The notes under the pieces were generated by a model that searched no databases, was not told the DNA's origin, and worked only from the letters and a program-made list of their open reading frames with translations. DNA of 32,969 nucleotides, from NCBI GenBank assembly GCA_037443425.1, contig JBBIOI010000025.1:1-32969 (forward strand), read 5' to 3'. Source of the stretch: JBBIOI01 sp037443425 (GTDB lineage Bacteria; Desulfobacterota; BSN033; UBA1163). Of the stretch, positions 4,650 through 12,597 are shown piece by piece (positions within the stretch are counted from its first letter, which is position 1; each line of letters starts with the position of its first letter). A program made the position numbers and the translations under genes.

Positions 4650-7343
4650 CTATATTGGGGAATTGTTCTTAGATGTTTTTTTTAACTTCATAGCTTCTGA
4701 AACTAATCTTATTACCTGATCAAAATTAAATGGTTTGGATATCACAAGATCAATCCCATTCTCACTTAACTTCTCTTTCTCAATCTCCATACCCCAACCA
4801 GTAATCATAGCTACCGGGATGTTGGAGTCTATATTTTTTATTGCTTTACCAACTTCAAGCCCAGAGACCTTTGGCATTCCTAAGTCCGTAAAGACAAGAT
4901 CAAAATTACCCTTTTTAAAAATCTCAATCCCTTCCTCCCCGTTAGAGGCTGTCACTACATGATGTCCTTTAATCCTTAACATCCTTGTAAGGATATCTCG
5001 CACTGATGCCTCATCATCAATAACAAGGATTCTTGCTGAAGTAAAAGGTTCGTGTTGAATGATCTCTTCAACCTTCTGTTCCTCTTCTCCATAACCTGTA
5101 GGGAGATGAATTATAAAGGTTGTCCCTTTACCAGGTTCACTTTCAATAAGTATATCCCCACCATGTCTCTTTATAATTCCATACGACACACTCATTCCAA
5201 GACCAGAATTTGATACACCTTTTGTCGTAAAGAATGGATCAAAAACCCTTCTCTTAACTTCCTCGGTCATCCCGATTCCTGTATCAGAAATCCTTATCTC
5301 AACCCAATCCTCTGTTTGTGGATAGGACGAGATAGTAATCGTCCCTCCTTGTGGCATTGCATCAACGGCATTGAATATTATGTTTGTCAAAACCTCTCTC
5401 AATTCGGATGGATTTCCCATTATAAGAGGAATATCATTTAATTCAGTACTTAATTGAATCTGGATACCTCTTTTTTGAGCTTGATCCTTCCAGCGTGGTT
5501 GTGTGATGATAACAACCTCTTTAATAATCTCATTCAAAGAAAGTGTCATAAATTCCTTATCTCTTCTCTTACCTGTAAACTCCTGTATCCGACGAATGGT
5601 CTCTGCCCCATCTTTGGCAGATTTTTCAATAATTTTGAGTTGCTCCTTAATATCCTCAGGTTTTAGGTGATCAAGTTGATGTATCAGAAGCTGAATGTTC
5701 CCTAATATGACTGCCAATACATTATTAAAATCATGCGCAACACCACTTGCCATTTCTCCTAATGCCTTTAACTTTTCGGTCTGAATGATTTGATCTTGGG
5801 CCTGTCTTAATTCATGAAGCGTCCTTTTTAAGTCTGAAAAAAGCTGGGCATTTTCAATAAAGATACTAACTTGACTTGCGAAAGATGAAAGTAGCTTTAA
5901 ATCCTCATCGTCAAATCCCCTGAGTTCACTGCTTTCCACATCTAAAACCCCAATAATACGATCCCTGATTTTCAATGGGAATGCAGCTTCAGACTTGATA
6001 TCAGGTCTTCCGGAGATATATCTTGGATCTTTAGTCACATCTGGTACATAGAGGGGTTCTCCTGTCTTTGCAACCCAGCCTACAATACCATCAACTCCAA
6101 CCCTAAACCTTTTTTCTTTAACCTCATCTAAATATTTTCCTGTTATCTGTTTTATATACAGTTCATCTTTTGTTTGATTTAATAAAAAGATGGCACAAAG
6201 TGTGTAACCCCAGTGGTCCCTCAGCAGTTCCAATGCCTTTTTAAATAGCTCATCTATATCAAGTGTTGAAGAAAGGGTCTTTCCAATCTCATACATTGTG
6301 GTAAGCTGCCTTATCTTGGTAAGTGAGTCCTCATAAAGTCTTGCATTTCCAATTGCTATAGCAGCTTGATGAGCAAAATTGAATAATAAATCCATCTCAT
6401 TCTGCTTAAAATGCTTATTAGGATTGGACGTCCTTACTACCATTGCCCCAATTATCATCTCCCTAACAATGAGTGGTACACCCAATACCTCTTTAAAATG
6501 ATAATTATCCAGTTCTTTTAATCTTTCAGGATGATTTTCATAATCTTTAAAGAGAACAGGTACCTTCTTTGATATAATCTCTCCTACAATTCCACTCCAT
6601 GGAGGATAAAACTCCTTCCCGATAAGTGAATTGGGTAATCCATGAACAATTGCAATGCTATAATTCTGTTTTCTATTGTCCCATAGCGTTATTTCACCTG
6701 CTTCGGCTCCAAGGAGCCCAACAGCACTTTCAATTATCTTTCGGAGTATAATATCGAGTTCAAGTTTTGAAGCTATCTCTTGGCTAATTAAATAAAGTGT
6801 CTTTTGCTCTTCAAGACGTCTTAGATTTTCTGAATAAAGGTATGCCCTTTCGAGTCCTCCACTTATAATCTGTCCCACCGAATTAAAGAGACTTCTCTCA
6901 AGAGGTGTAATTTCTGAAAATTCCTTCTTTACAATACTAAGTGTTCCATAAACCTTATCCCTCGATTTAAGAGGGATAATGGCTAAGGCTTTTATACCTT
7001 CTTTAATCCCTCCTTGGGATGCCTCAGGATTATTTGGATAGTCTTCAATAAATATAGGCTCTCCAGAAAGAATAGCCTTCCCAATTAATCCTTTATTCTG
7101 TTTAATCCTTTTTGATTCTCTTTGAAAAGACTTGGAAAAACCACGGCTAGCTGTAAATATAATGTCACCGGTTTTATCTTCAAAAAGATAGACCCCTGCT
7201 GATTTAACCCCCGAAATCTCTACTATCTTATCAAGGCTACTATTTAGAATCTCGTCAATATCTATCGATTGATTTACTGTCTGTGTTAAGGTATTTAATA
7301 TTGAAAGGTCTTGACTTAGTCTTATCAATCCTTCTTCTTTCAT
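4650..7343 (-). CDS. hybrid sensor histidine kinase with three GAF domains and a receiver
   Basis: The reading frame opens with TTG at 7376, but that codon has no ribosome site. ATG 7343 (MKEEGLIRL) is preferred, giving 897 residues; positions here count from the TTG. Three GAF sensor domains (about 25-178, 190-345, 355-512) precede a HisKA domain with H548 in EMASGVAHDFNN. The ATPase domain follows, with an N box (NIIFNAVDAM), DTGIGM, the F box DPFFTTKG and SGLGMS. A C-terminal receiver (783-895) has phosphoacceptor D831 and Lys K881. No membrane segment is seen, so it is a soluble sensor, probably of small ligands, redox or light-like cofactors. In kinases of this type the fused receiver usually fine-tunes output or relays phosphate. 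The gene overlaps or abuts the M48 protease gene, so both are on one mRNA. Confidence 0.93.
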   Translation of the reverse strand: MKEEGLIRLSQDLSILNTLTQTVNQSIDIDEILNSSLDKIVEISGVKSAGVYLFEDKTGDIIFTASRGFSKSFQRESKRIKQNKGLIGKAILSGEPIFIEDYPNNPEASQGGIKEGIKALAIIPLKSRDKVYGTLSIVKKEFSEITPLERSLFNSVGQIISGGLERAYLYSENLRRLEEQKTLYLISQEIASKLELDIILRKIIESAVGLLGAEAGEITLWDNRKQNYSIAIVHGLPNSLIGKEFYPPWSGIVGEIISKKVPVLFKDYENHPERLKELDNYHFKEVLGVPLIVREMIIGAMVVRTSNPNKHFKQNEMDLLFNFAHQAAIAIGNARLYEDSLTKIRQLTTMYEIGKTLSSTLDIDELFKKALELLRDHWGYTLCAIFLLNQTKDELYIKQITGKYLDEVKEKRFRVGVDGIVGWVAKTGEPLYVPDVTKDPRYISGRPDIKSEAAFPLKIRDRIIGVLDVESSELRGFDDEDLKLLSSFASQVSIFIENAQLFSDLKRTLHELRQAQDQIIQTEKLKALGEMASGVAHDFNNVLAVILGNIQLLIHQLDHLKPEDIKEQLKIIEKSAKDGAETIRRIQEFTGKRRDKEFMTLSLNEIIKEVVIITQPRWKDQAQKRGIQIQLSTELNDIPLIMGNPSELREVLTNIIFNAVDAMPQGGTITISSYPQTEDWVEIRISDTGIGMTEEVKRRVFDPFFTTKGVSNSGLGMSVSYGIIKRHGGDILIESEPGKGTTFIIHLPTGYGEEEQKVEEIIQHEPFTSARILVIDDEASVRDILTRMLRIKGHHVVTASNGEEGIEIFKKGNFDLVFTDLGMPKVSGLEVGKAIKNIDSNIPVAMITGWGMEIEKEKLSENGIDLVISKPFNFDQVIRLVSEAMKLKKTSKNNSPI

Positions 7344-7368
7344 CTTCACTCTCTTTCTATTCTCTATT

Positions 7369-8766
7369 CTATTCAATTCGAGTAAGATCCTTTATCTCTT
7401 TCTGTGTCTCTTCTCTCTCAGGGCTTCCTTTTTCTAAGAACTCGAGTGCAGTTTTAAAATGTAAAAGTGCGCCTTTTCTATCCCCTTTCATTTTAAAATG
7501 CTTTGCAAAATAAAAATGTGAAAGGCCCTTCTGTCCGATCCTGCCACAAACAGATCCTAAGCTAAAAAGTACATCAATGTTATCGGGAATTTCTCTATTG
7601 ACCTTTAAAAAATTCTGTAAGGCCTTTAAAAGATCCCCCTTTTCTTGATAACACCTTCCCAAATAATAAAGTGCTAAAAAATCTATATCCTCTCCCTCTT
7701 TCTGTAGAGATAGACTCGATTCAATCTTCTCAATCGCCTCTTTGATTCGACCAGAAAGAAAATAACTTATGCCAAGTTCTCTCAATATATCAGGATCATC
7801 TGGGGATATGGTTTGGGCTCTTTGAAATGCCTCAATTGATTTGTCGAGTCTTCCTATCTTCCTCCAAGAAAGTCCTAAGCCATAATATCCTTCTAAATTT
7901 TTAATATCACTATCTATCATGGATTGAAAATGGTTTACAGAAACATCGGGCCCCCTTTCTTCAACAAAGGCCTTAATCTGAATTTTATTAAAATTTGTAA
8001 AAGATCTAAACGGACCTTTAACCTTTGGACTAACTTGGATTAAATTTTCAACAAGCGAGATTCGATCCTCAATAGATGGGTGTGTTGATAAATAAGCTGG
8101 TATCTGGGTGGATTGGGTTAAATTTATTCTTTTAATCTTTCTAAGAAAATTTAATATTCCATTAGGGTCATAACCAGCTTTAATGAGGTAACGTAAGCTA
8201 TTGTGATCTGCATCCATTTCCATTTCGCGCGTATACTTCAGTCGATAAGCCTCTGATAATGCCATCGCCATTGTTGCACCTGCCTCTGAAGCCTTCCCCC
8301 CACCTCCAATAAGGAGAGAAGCAATAATGCCAGCCAAACTCACTATATTTAGCCCTTTTGATTTCTCTATTAATTGGGTAATATGCCTTCCCATAATGTG
8401 AGCAATTTCATGGGCAATGACACCTGCAACTTCGTGCTCATTCTCTGAAAGATTAAGAATCCCTGTGGTTAAGAATATGTATCCCCCCGGGACTGCAAAT
8501 GCATTGGGTTCAATCGATTTTATGACTGAAAATTTAAATTTAAATGGAGACGTCCCTGCTTGGGAGAGTAATGAGTGACCGATTCTATTTATAAAATTTT
8601 GAATATCTAAATCTCTTACAAATTCAACATTTTTGCCAAGTTCAAAAAAAATTTTATCACCAATCTTCTTCTCTTCTTCTGTGGTTAAGGCAAATACAGG
8701 TCTTAAACAAAATATGCTAATCAAAAGCAGATTGCAAAAAAGAATAATTTGAATATTAAAACGCAT
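7369..8766 (-). CDS. M48-family periplasmic metalloprotease with TPR repeats (BepA-like)
   Basis: A signal sequence (hydrophobic FNIQIILFCNLLLISIF) leads a gluzincin domain. Counting from the first possible ATG (8778), the zinc site is HEIAH at 123-127, with third ligand E187 in EMDAD and the STHPSIEDRI motif at 231-240. Tetratricopeptide repeats fill about 275-450. This order matches BepA/YfgC, which degrades or chaperones misassembled outer-membrane proteins in the periplasm. ATG 8766 is chosen because AAGGA lies 4 bases upstream of it, while ATG 8778 has no ribosome site. Presence of the family implies an outer membrane. It is the first gene of a pair with the hybrid kinase. The promoter must lie between 8767 and the cytochrome terminator at 8909. 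Confidence 0.92.
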   Translation of the reverse strand: MRFNIQIILFCNLLLISIFCLRPVFALTTEEEKKIGDKIFFELGKNVEFVRDLDIQNFINRIGHSLLSQAGTSPFKFKFSVIKSIEPNAFAVPGGYIFLTTGILNLSENEHEVAGVIAHEIAHIMGRHITQLIEKSKGLNIVSLAGIIASLLIGGGGKASEAGATMAMALSEAYRLKYTREMEMDADHNSLRYLIKAGYDPNGILNFLRKIKRINLTQSTQIPAYLSTHPSIEDRISLVENLIQVSPKVKGPFRSFTNFNKIQIKAFVEERGPDVSVNHFQSMIDSDIKNLEGYYGLGLSWRKIGRLDKSIEAFQRAQTISPDDPDILRELGISYFLSGRIKEAIEKIESSLSLQKEGEDIDFLALYYLGRCYQEKGDLLKALQNFLKVNREIPDNIDVLFSLGSVCGRIGQKGLSHFYFAKHFKMKGDRKGALLHFKTALEFLEKGSPEREETQKEIKDLTRIE

Positions 8767-8908
8767 CTTATCCTTCATAATTTCATCAAAATTTTAACAT
8801 TTTCTAAAAATATAAACAAACAAAAAAAACTCTATTTAAAATGAACGATTATGGATCGCCATCTACCCTTTAGTTGTTCTAAAATGACCATAAATAAAGC
8901 CTATTGGT

Positions 8909-8983
8909 AAAAAAATGCCCTATATATCCTCCAGTTTTTGGGGTGGGGTTAAAGATGGTGGGAGTTAGAGGATATATAGGGCA
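8909..8983 (-). terminator. strong intrinsic terminator of the cytochrome bc operon
   Basis: TGCCCTATATATCCTC (8916-8931) and GAGGATATATAGGGCA (8968-8983) make a perfect 16-bp stem. On the minus strand it is followed by seven T residues (8915-8909). The 36-nt loop is long for a terminator and is purine/pyrimidine biased (runs of C on the minus strand). The structure starts 19 bases after the cytochrome b stop codon. Confidence 0.88.
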
Positions 8984-9001
8984 AAGATTTTATGGCTTTC
9001 T

Positions 9002-9838
9002 TTAAATCCCCTTCCAGTCCTTTATTGCCTCATTTAAATCCTGGACTATCTCATAAAGACGGCTTATTTCCCCTTTCTTTTCTTCTCTTCCCTTTTCATA
9101 AATAGAATATGCCTCATCTTTATCTCGTGAAATAGGTTCAGGAAATTCAATTACCTTTCCTCTCTCCTGTGATTTTATCTTCTCTAACTCGAGTCCATGC
9201 TCATGTTCCATTTCATGCTCAGAGAGATAACCGGTTATCCATGCCCAGTTCATGGGATAGACATCTGGATTAAAGATTACAGAGTAGAAATGCCAGACAA
9301 TTATTGTTAGTGTCGCTAATATTGCCTCGTAAAAATGGATAGCCCTTGCCACATCAAAAGTCCATTTTGGAAAATATCTGAGCCATTCCACTTCAAACCA
9401 AAGTATAAATCCAGTAACAGTCATAACAATTGTTCCCCAAATAAGGCCGAGGTATTCGAACTTTTCTCTAAAATTGAACATACCCATTTTAACCCTTTTT
9501 GCAGGTCTATTAATAAAAAGGTTATTTTTCAACGTCTCCCAAAAGTCTTTGACATCTTTCAGCCGAGGTATCATATCTTTAATAATCCCTCTACCTCTCT
9601 CAGTAAAGGCACAGTAAAGAATATGATAAATTCCAAGTGTTACAATTGCAACACCACTAAGCCTGTGGAGAAAGCCTCTTATTGTCATACCACCAGGAAC
9701 GTTAGTGATTGGAGAAACCCAAAATGCCTCAGGATACTTGAGGGCAAAACCAGTAATCACGAGTATGGTAAAATTTATAAATAGATTCAGATGTTGAATT
9801 CTTTCATTTAATGTCATCCTTAAATACTTTCTTGCCAT
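9002..9838 (-). CDS. membrane cytochrome b subunit (FdnI/HydC type) of a quinol-oxidising complex
   Basis: The 278-residue protein has about four membrane helices and the conserved histidines of FdnI/HydC-type diheme cytochrome b: H16, H58, H72, H168 and H183 (RIQHLNLF, FLHRLSG, IYHILYC, AIHFYEA, VWHFYSV). Members exchange electrons between the menaquinone pool and a redox partner across the membrane. The tail after about residue 205 is a charged, histidine- and glutamate-rich cytoplasmic extension of about 75 residues, longer than usual. ATG 9838 is used because AAGGAG lies 9 bases upstream; the in-frame TTG at 9847 directly abuts that site. It follows the 11-heme cytochrome gene closely, so the two probably form one bc-type complex. 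It is the last gene before the terminator. Confidence 0.9.
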   Translation of the reverse strand: MARKYLRMTLNERIQHLNLFINFTILVITGFALKYPEAFWVSPITNVPGGMTIRGFLHRLSGVAIVTLGIYHILYCAFTERGRGIIKDMIPRLKDVKDFWETLKNNLFINRPAKRVKMGMFNFREKFEYLGLIWGTIVMTVTGFILWFEVEWLRYFPKWTFDVARAIHFYEAILATLTIIVWHFYSVIFNPDVYPMNWAWITGYLSEHEMEHEHGLELEKIKSQERGKVIEFPEPISRDKDEAYSIYEKGREEKKGEISRLYEIVQDLNEAIKDWKGI

Positions 9839-9856
9839 TCTTATCAACTCCTTAAA

Positions 9857-11089
9857 TTAATGTGCTTTATCAATTGTTTTTCTCAACCAGTCAGTGAAAT
9901 TGAAAAAGAGCATGCCACCTATGGTTAGAATAATCAACACTATATATATATTTCTTACCCAACCGACAACCTTTTCTCCAAAATCTTCTCCCTTTATGGA
10001 GGCCACAGCATGAATCTTTCCTGTGGCAAAGTTTTCAGAGGCCCCTGGATGACAACTACCACATGTCTTTTGTAGATTATCCTTATGAACCATTGATTTA
10101 GGATCAGAAGAGGGCCTTATATCATGGACACCATGGCAACTTGCACAATTTGCTGAGTATGTATCTCCCCCTCTATATGATAATCCATGGAAGCTGTCAT
10201 AATAAGATTTAACAGGTTTTGTTGTTAACCGATATTCTCTCGAAATTCTTTCCGCAGCATGACATTGCGGACATGTGGTTAGTGCAATCCGCTTCTCATT
10301 TACAGGTGAATCTGGATCAATCTTTGCTTTTATTCCATGAATCCCATGGCATGTCGTACATGTAGGGGCATCTGTTCTACCTCTTGCCGCCAAAACTCCA
10401 TGGATACTATCCTCAAACTGCTTCGTAATCTCAGGATGACATGTACCGCAGGTCTGTGGTATGTTTGACCGAAAGATTGAAGACTTAGGATCTATCAATG
10501 ACCTTAGGTTATGACTTCCATGGCAACTCACACAGGTAACTTCTCCAGATTTTCCATGCACACTCTTTTCAAATTCTTCACCTGGAATGATCGAGCCCAA
10601 TGCATGTTCTTTTACAAAATCAATATCAGAATGGCATCTGTTACATGTCTTATCGATGTTGGATGTATGTGTCTTTGATTTTGGATCTTTACTTGGTAAT
10701 ATCTCATGCTTTCCATGACAGTCAAAACAATTAGCCGCCCTTTCTATCTTTCCTTTTATAATTTTTGAATGTAGGCCCTGTTTATACTCCTTCTCTGCAT
10801 CTCTATGGCATTTACCACAGTTTACACTATTATCAGCTTTCTTTCCTCCCTCAGCATGCCTCTCATCCCTTATACCTGAGTGACAATCAGTACAAGAGAG
10901 TTTTCCATGAATAGAGGCCTTAAACCCTGATTCCGATACATAAAGCGAAACCAATTTCCCCTGTGCATCCTTCTTTTTTAGAGATTCGTCTTTATGACAG
11001 GTTAAGCAAAAACTGCTATCCCCAAAAGAAACTTCGGGTAATAATATACACAATGATATTAATAAAGAAATTAATAAACCTTTAATCAT
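9857..11089 (-). CDS. 11-heme c-type cytochrome with C-terminal membrane anchor
   Basis: After a signal sequence (1-23) the 410-residue protein carries eleven CxxCH motifs, with first cysteines at 28, 66, 91, 121, 149, 186, 214, 244, 273, 315 and 343. Additional histidines (for example HGK, HGS, HGV) could serve as distal ligands. One helix (about 379-397, IYIVLIILTIGGMLFF) anchors the C-terminus, leaving the hemes outside the cytoplasmic membrane. Read with the adjoining cytochrome b, this is a split form of the multiheme-c plus diheme-b quinol oxidases known from Geobacter (CbcL is fused, CbcA/CbcB are separate). The likely role is to pass electrons from menaquinol to periplasmic or extracellular acceptors. 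The terminal acceptor cannot be read from sequence. Confidence 0.93.
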   Translation of the reverse strand: MIKGLLISLLISLCILLPEVSFGDSSFCLTCHKDESLKKKDAQGKLVSLYVSESGFKASIHGKLSCTDCHSGIRDERHAEGGKKADNSVNCGKCHRDAEKEYKQGLHSKIIKGKIERAANCFDCHGKHEILPSKDPKSKTHTSNIDKTCNRCHSDIDFVKEHALGSIIPGEEFEKSVHGKSGEVTCVSCHGSHNLRSLIDPKSSIFRSNIPQTCGTCHPEITKQFEDSIHGVLAARGRTDAPTCTTCHGIHGIKAKIDPDSPVNEKRIALTTCPQCHAAERISREYRLTTKPVKSYYDSFHGLSYRGGDTYSANCASCHGVHDIRPSSDPKSMVHKDNLQKTCGSCHPGASENFATGKIHAVASIKGEDFGEKVVGWVRNIYIVLIILTIGGMLFFNFTDWLRKTIDKAH

Positions 11090-11110
11090 TTCTCCCCACC
11101 CCTTTTAAAT

Positions 11111-11539
11111 TTATACAGGTACCCTTTCAGGGATAAAAAATGGTATATGCCATTCTTTTGGAGTCTCTCTTTTAATCTTCTCAAAAGCACATCTCACGGC
11201 AGATTGAATCTCTTCCATGTCAATTGGCTTTAAAGCATGATAGAATATCCCCTCATCCCTGAGACGTTTAATAAAGCTAAAAGATTCCTCTCCGGATATC
11301 ACAATGATCTGAATCCTTGTATTTATCCTTTTAAACAATGGTACTATATCACAGGCCTTTACCCCTTCAATCTCATCATCAAGCAAAATAACATCGATAT
11401 TCCCTTTCCTAATCTTTCTAATTGCATCACTTACAGATCTCGAAACTTCTATCTTATATCCATTGCTATGGAAATATGTTGAAAGTGCCTTAACGTCGAA
11501 ATCATTTTCTAAGGCAATTAGTATTGTCTTCAATCTCAT
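11111..11539 (-). CDS. stand-alone receiver-domain protein
   Basis: This 142-residue response-regulator receiver has no output domain. Phosphoacceptor D54 (VILLDDEIEG), S82 in the switch position and K104 (ALKPID) are present. The acidic pair near the N-terminus, normally DD, reads as L-E (ILIALENDFD), so Mg binding and phosphorylation may be weak. The last 25 residues (KEWHIPFFIPERVPV) are proline-rich and outside the fold. SD GAGGTG precedes the ATG. It lies 21 bases upstream of the multiheme cytochrome gene within the sigma-54 operon, so it may tune that complex by protein contact. The partner kinase is not identified. Confidence 0.88.
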   Translation of the reverse strand: MRLKTILIALENDFDVKALSTYFHSNGYKIEVSRSVSDAIRKIRKGNIDVILLDDEIEGVKACDIVPLFKRINTRIQIIVISGEESFSFIKRLRDEGIFYHALKPIDMEEIQSAVRCAFEKIKRETPKEWHIPFFIPERVPV

Positions 11540-11567
11540 GATCCACCTCTTCTTTATCCTTACAACA

Positions 11568-11825
11568 CTAAGCTGCTTTAATTGGCGCCTCTCCTTTTCT
11601 AAAAGAAGAAATTGCTCCTCCGATAATAGAAGAAATCAATACACATGCCGGGATCAATTGTGCCAATACTACAACAATCCCGCATGTCATAAAAAAGCAT
11701 ATACCAAGCAATCCAACCCCTCTAATCCCTCCAAAATAAGCAACTACAAGAGAGAATATCGCTACAGCTACAATAAGAGAAATCGTTAGGATAATCAAAA
11801 TATTTTTAATCTTGTTTTTTAGCAT
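11568..11825 (-). CDS. small two-helix membrane protein, paralogue of the next gene
   Basis: The protein has 85 residues starting at ATG 11825, chosen because GGAG lies 7 bases upstream. The in-frame ATG at 11831 is only one base from that site. Two hydrophobic helices (about 9-32 and 38-68) are joined by a short GGIRG turn and followed by a basic tail. Its second helix (GIVVVLAQLIPACVLISSIIGGA) shares AQLIPA and a similarly spaced S..IG with the neighbouring protein at 11839-12138, so the two appear to be duplicates. I do not recognise a named family. Position at the head of the cytochrome operon suggests small subunits, assembly factors or membrane partners of the bc complex. Confidence 0.75.
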   Translation of the reverse strand: MLKNKIKNILIILTISLIVAVAIFSLVVAYFGGIRGVGLLGICFFMTCGIVVVLAQLIPACVLISSIIGGAISSFRKGEAPIKAA

Positions 11826-11838
11826 CTTCATTCTCCAT

Positions 11839-12138
11839 TTACTTTTTTACAGGTGCTGTCTCAACACCAGTAATTATTGCCTTCTCCTCCACTGCCTCTT
11901 CCTCTTTTACCTTTTTACCCTTTAATGCCAATCCAGTTGCAGTTCCAATAAACGAAAAGAACAAAATGGCTGCAGGAATAAGTTGAAGAAGGATAATGAT
12001 GGCACCAATAATAATGAAAACCCATAAAGCAATGCCTGCATCTTTGAAGCTTATAGATCTGGCAAATGAAGGAGTTGCAATCAAGCTAATCAACATTATT
12101 GTGATTATTGAACTTAAAATTTTTATTAACCTTAACAT
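11839..12138 (-). CDS. small membrane protein with signal-like N-terminus, first gene of the sigma-54 operon
   Basis: The 99-residue protein begins with a signal-like helix (IKILSSIITIMLISLIATPSFA) that may be cleaved after SFA. One helix follows, at about 37-68, with IIILLQLIPAAILFFSFIG. The tail is charged (KGKKVKEEEAVEEKA). The LQLIPA motif is shared with the protein at 11568-11825 and, more loosely (WLIPI), with the one at 12370-12576. SD GGGGGAG lies 7 bases before ATG, and the sigma-54 promoter predicts a 30-nt leader. No named family is recognised. It is probably an accessory membrane component of the downstream cytochrome complex. Confidence 0.75.
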   Translation of the reverse strand: MLRLIKILSSIITIMLISLIATPSFARSISFKDAGIALWVFIIIGAIIILLQLIPAAILFFSFIGTATGLALKGKKVKEEEAVEEKAIITGVETAPVKK

Positions 12139-12178
12139 TCTCTTACTCCCCCTTTCTTTTTACACTCAACCTTATATT

Positions 12179-12195
12179 AGCATTTTAAATGCCAA
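12179..12195 (-). promoter_or_regulatory. sigma-54 (RpoN) promoter of the cytochrome bc operon
   Basis: The minus strand reads TTGGCATTTAAAATGCTAA (outer bases 12195-12177). The invariant GG (12193-12192) and GC (12181-12180) are separated by exactly 10 bases. The -24 box TGGCAT matches consensus TGGCAC at five of six, and the -12 box ATGCT matches TTGCW at four of five. The predicted start near 12168 lies 30 bases before the ATG at 12138. A sigma-54 activator gene sits immediately upstream. Confidence 0.75.
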
Positions 12196-12276
12196 ACCAC
12201 ATCTATTATTTAAATAGGATATCTTATTGAATTTATTGGTATTTTTCATTAATAAAAGGTTAGCTAGGTATCGATT

Positions 12277-12295
12277 TGTATAAAAATTTTATACA
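12277..12295. promoter_or_regulatory. perfect 19-bp palindrome, candidate activator-binding site
   Basis: TGTATAAAA A TTTTATACA is a perfect palindrome with 9-bp arms. It lies about 110-125 bp upstream of the predicted sigma-54 start. That is the usual distance for an enhancer bound by an NtrC-family dimer through its Fis-type helix-turn-helix. The right half, AAAATTTTATACA, recurs at 4193-4205. Being AT-only in the centre, it could also be a sigma-70 -10 region (TATAAAAT on the minus strand). Confidence 0.5.
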
Positions 12296-12369
12296 TTTTT
12301 AGGGGGATATTCTATAACTAATTGATATTATTGGATTATTAAAGTTTAAAAAAAATATACATCATTATT

Positions 12370-12576
12370 TTAAAAACCTAATGTGCGGGCTAAAATAGAG
12401 AAGGCAATTATGGGTATTAACCAGCAGAAAAAGGCTATTATAAAACAGAGTGTTACATCATCGGTTTCGATTCTTTTTATCTCACCATATTTCACAATCA
12501 GTATTAATCCAAGGCTTGCAATACCGACAACTACAATTGACCAACCAATAATCAACCATTTAAAAAATTCCGCCAC
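12370..12576 (-). CDS. small two-helix membrane protein
   Basis: The 68-residue protein starts at GTG 12576. It has two hydrophobic helices (about 5-29 and 42-65) separated by a charged loop (KYGEIKRIETDD). The second helix contains FCWLIPIIAFSILA, echoing the QLIPA helix of the two small proteins across the sigma-54 promoter. It follows the regulator gene by 21 bases and is therefore probably the last gene of the upstream operon. The ribosome site is weak. No family is recognised; a link to the cytochrome module is inferred from place and motif. Confidence 0.65.
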   Translation of the reverse strand: MAEFFKWLIIGWSIVVVGIASLGLILIVKYGEIKRIETDDVTLCFIIAFFCWLIPIIAFSILARTLGF

Positions 12577-12597
12577 TACACTTTACTCTTTTAAAAA

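Noticed and set aside
9335..9784. 149-codon open frame on the plus strand within the cytochrome b gene.
   Set aside because: Antisense to a conserved gene; the translated sequence is low in hydrophobic order and lacks a ribosome site.
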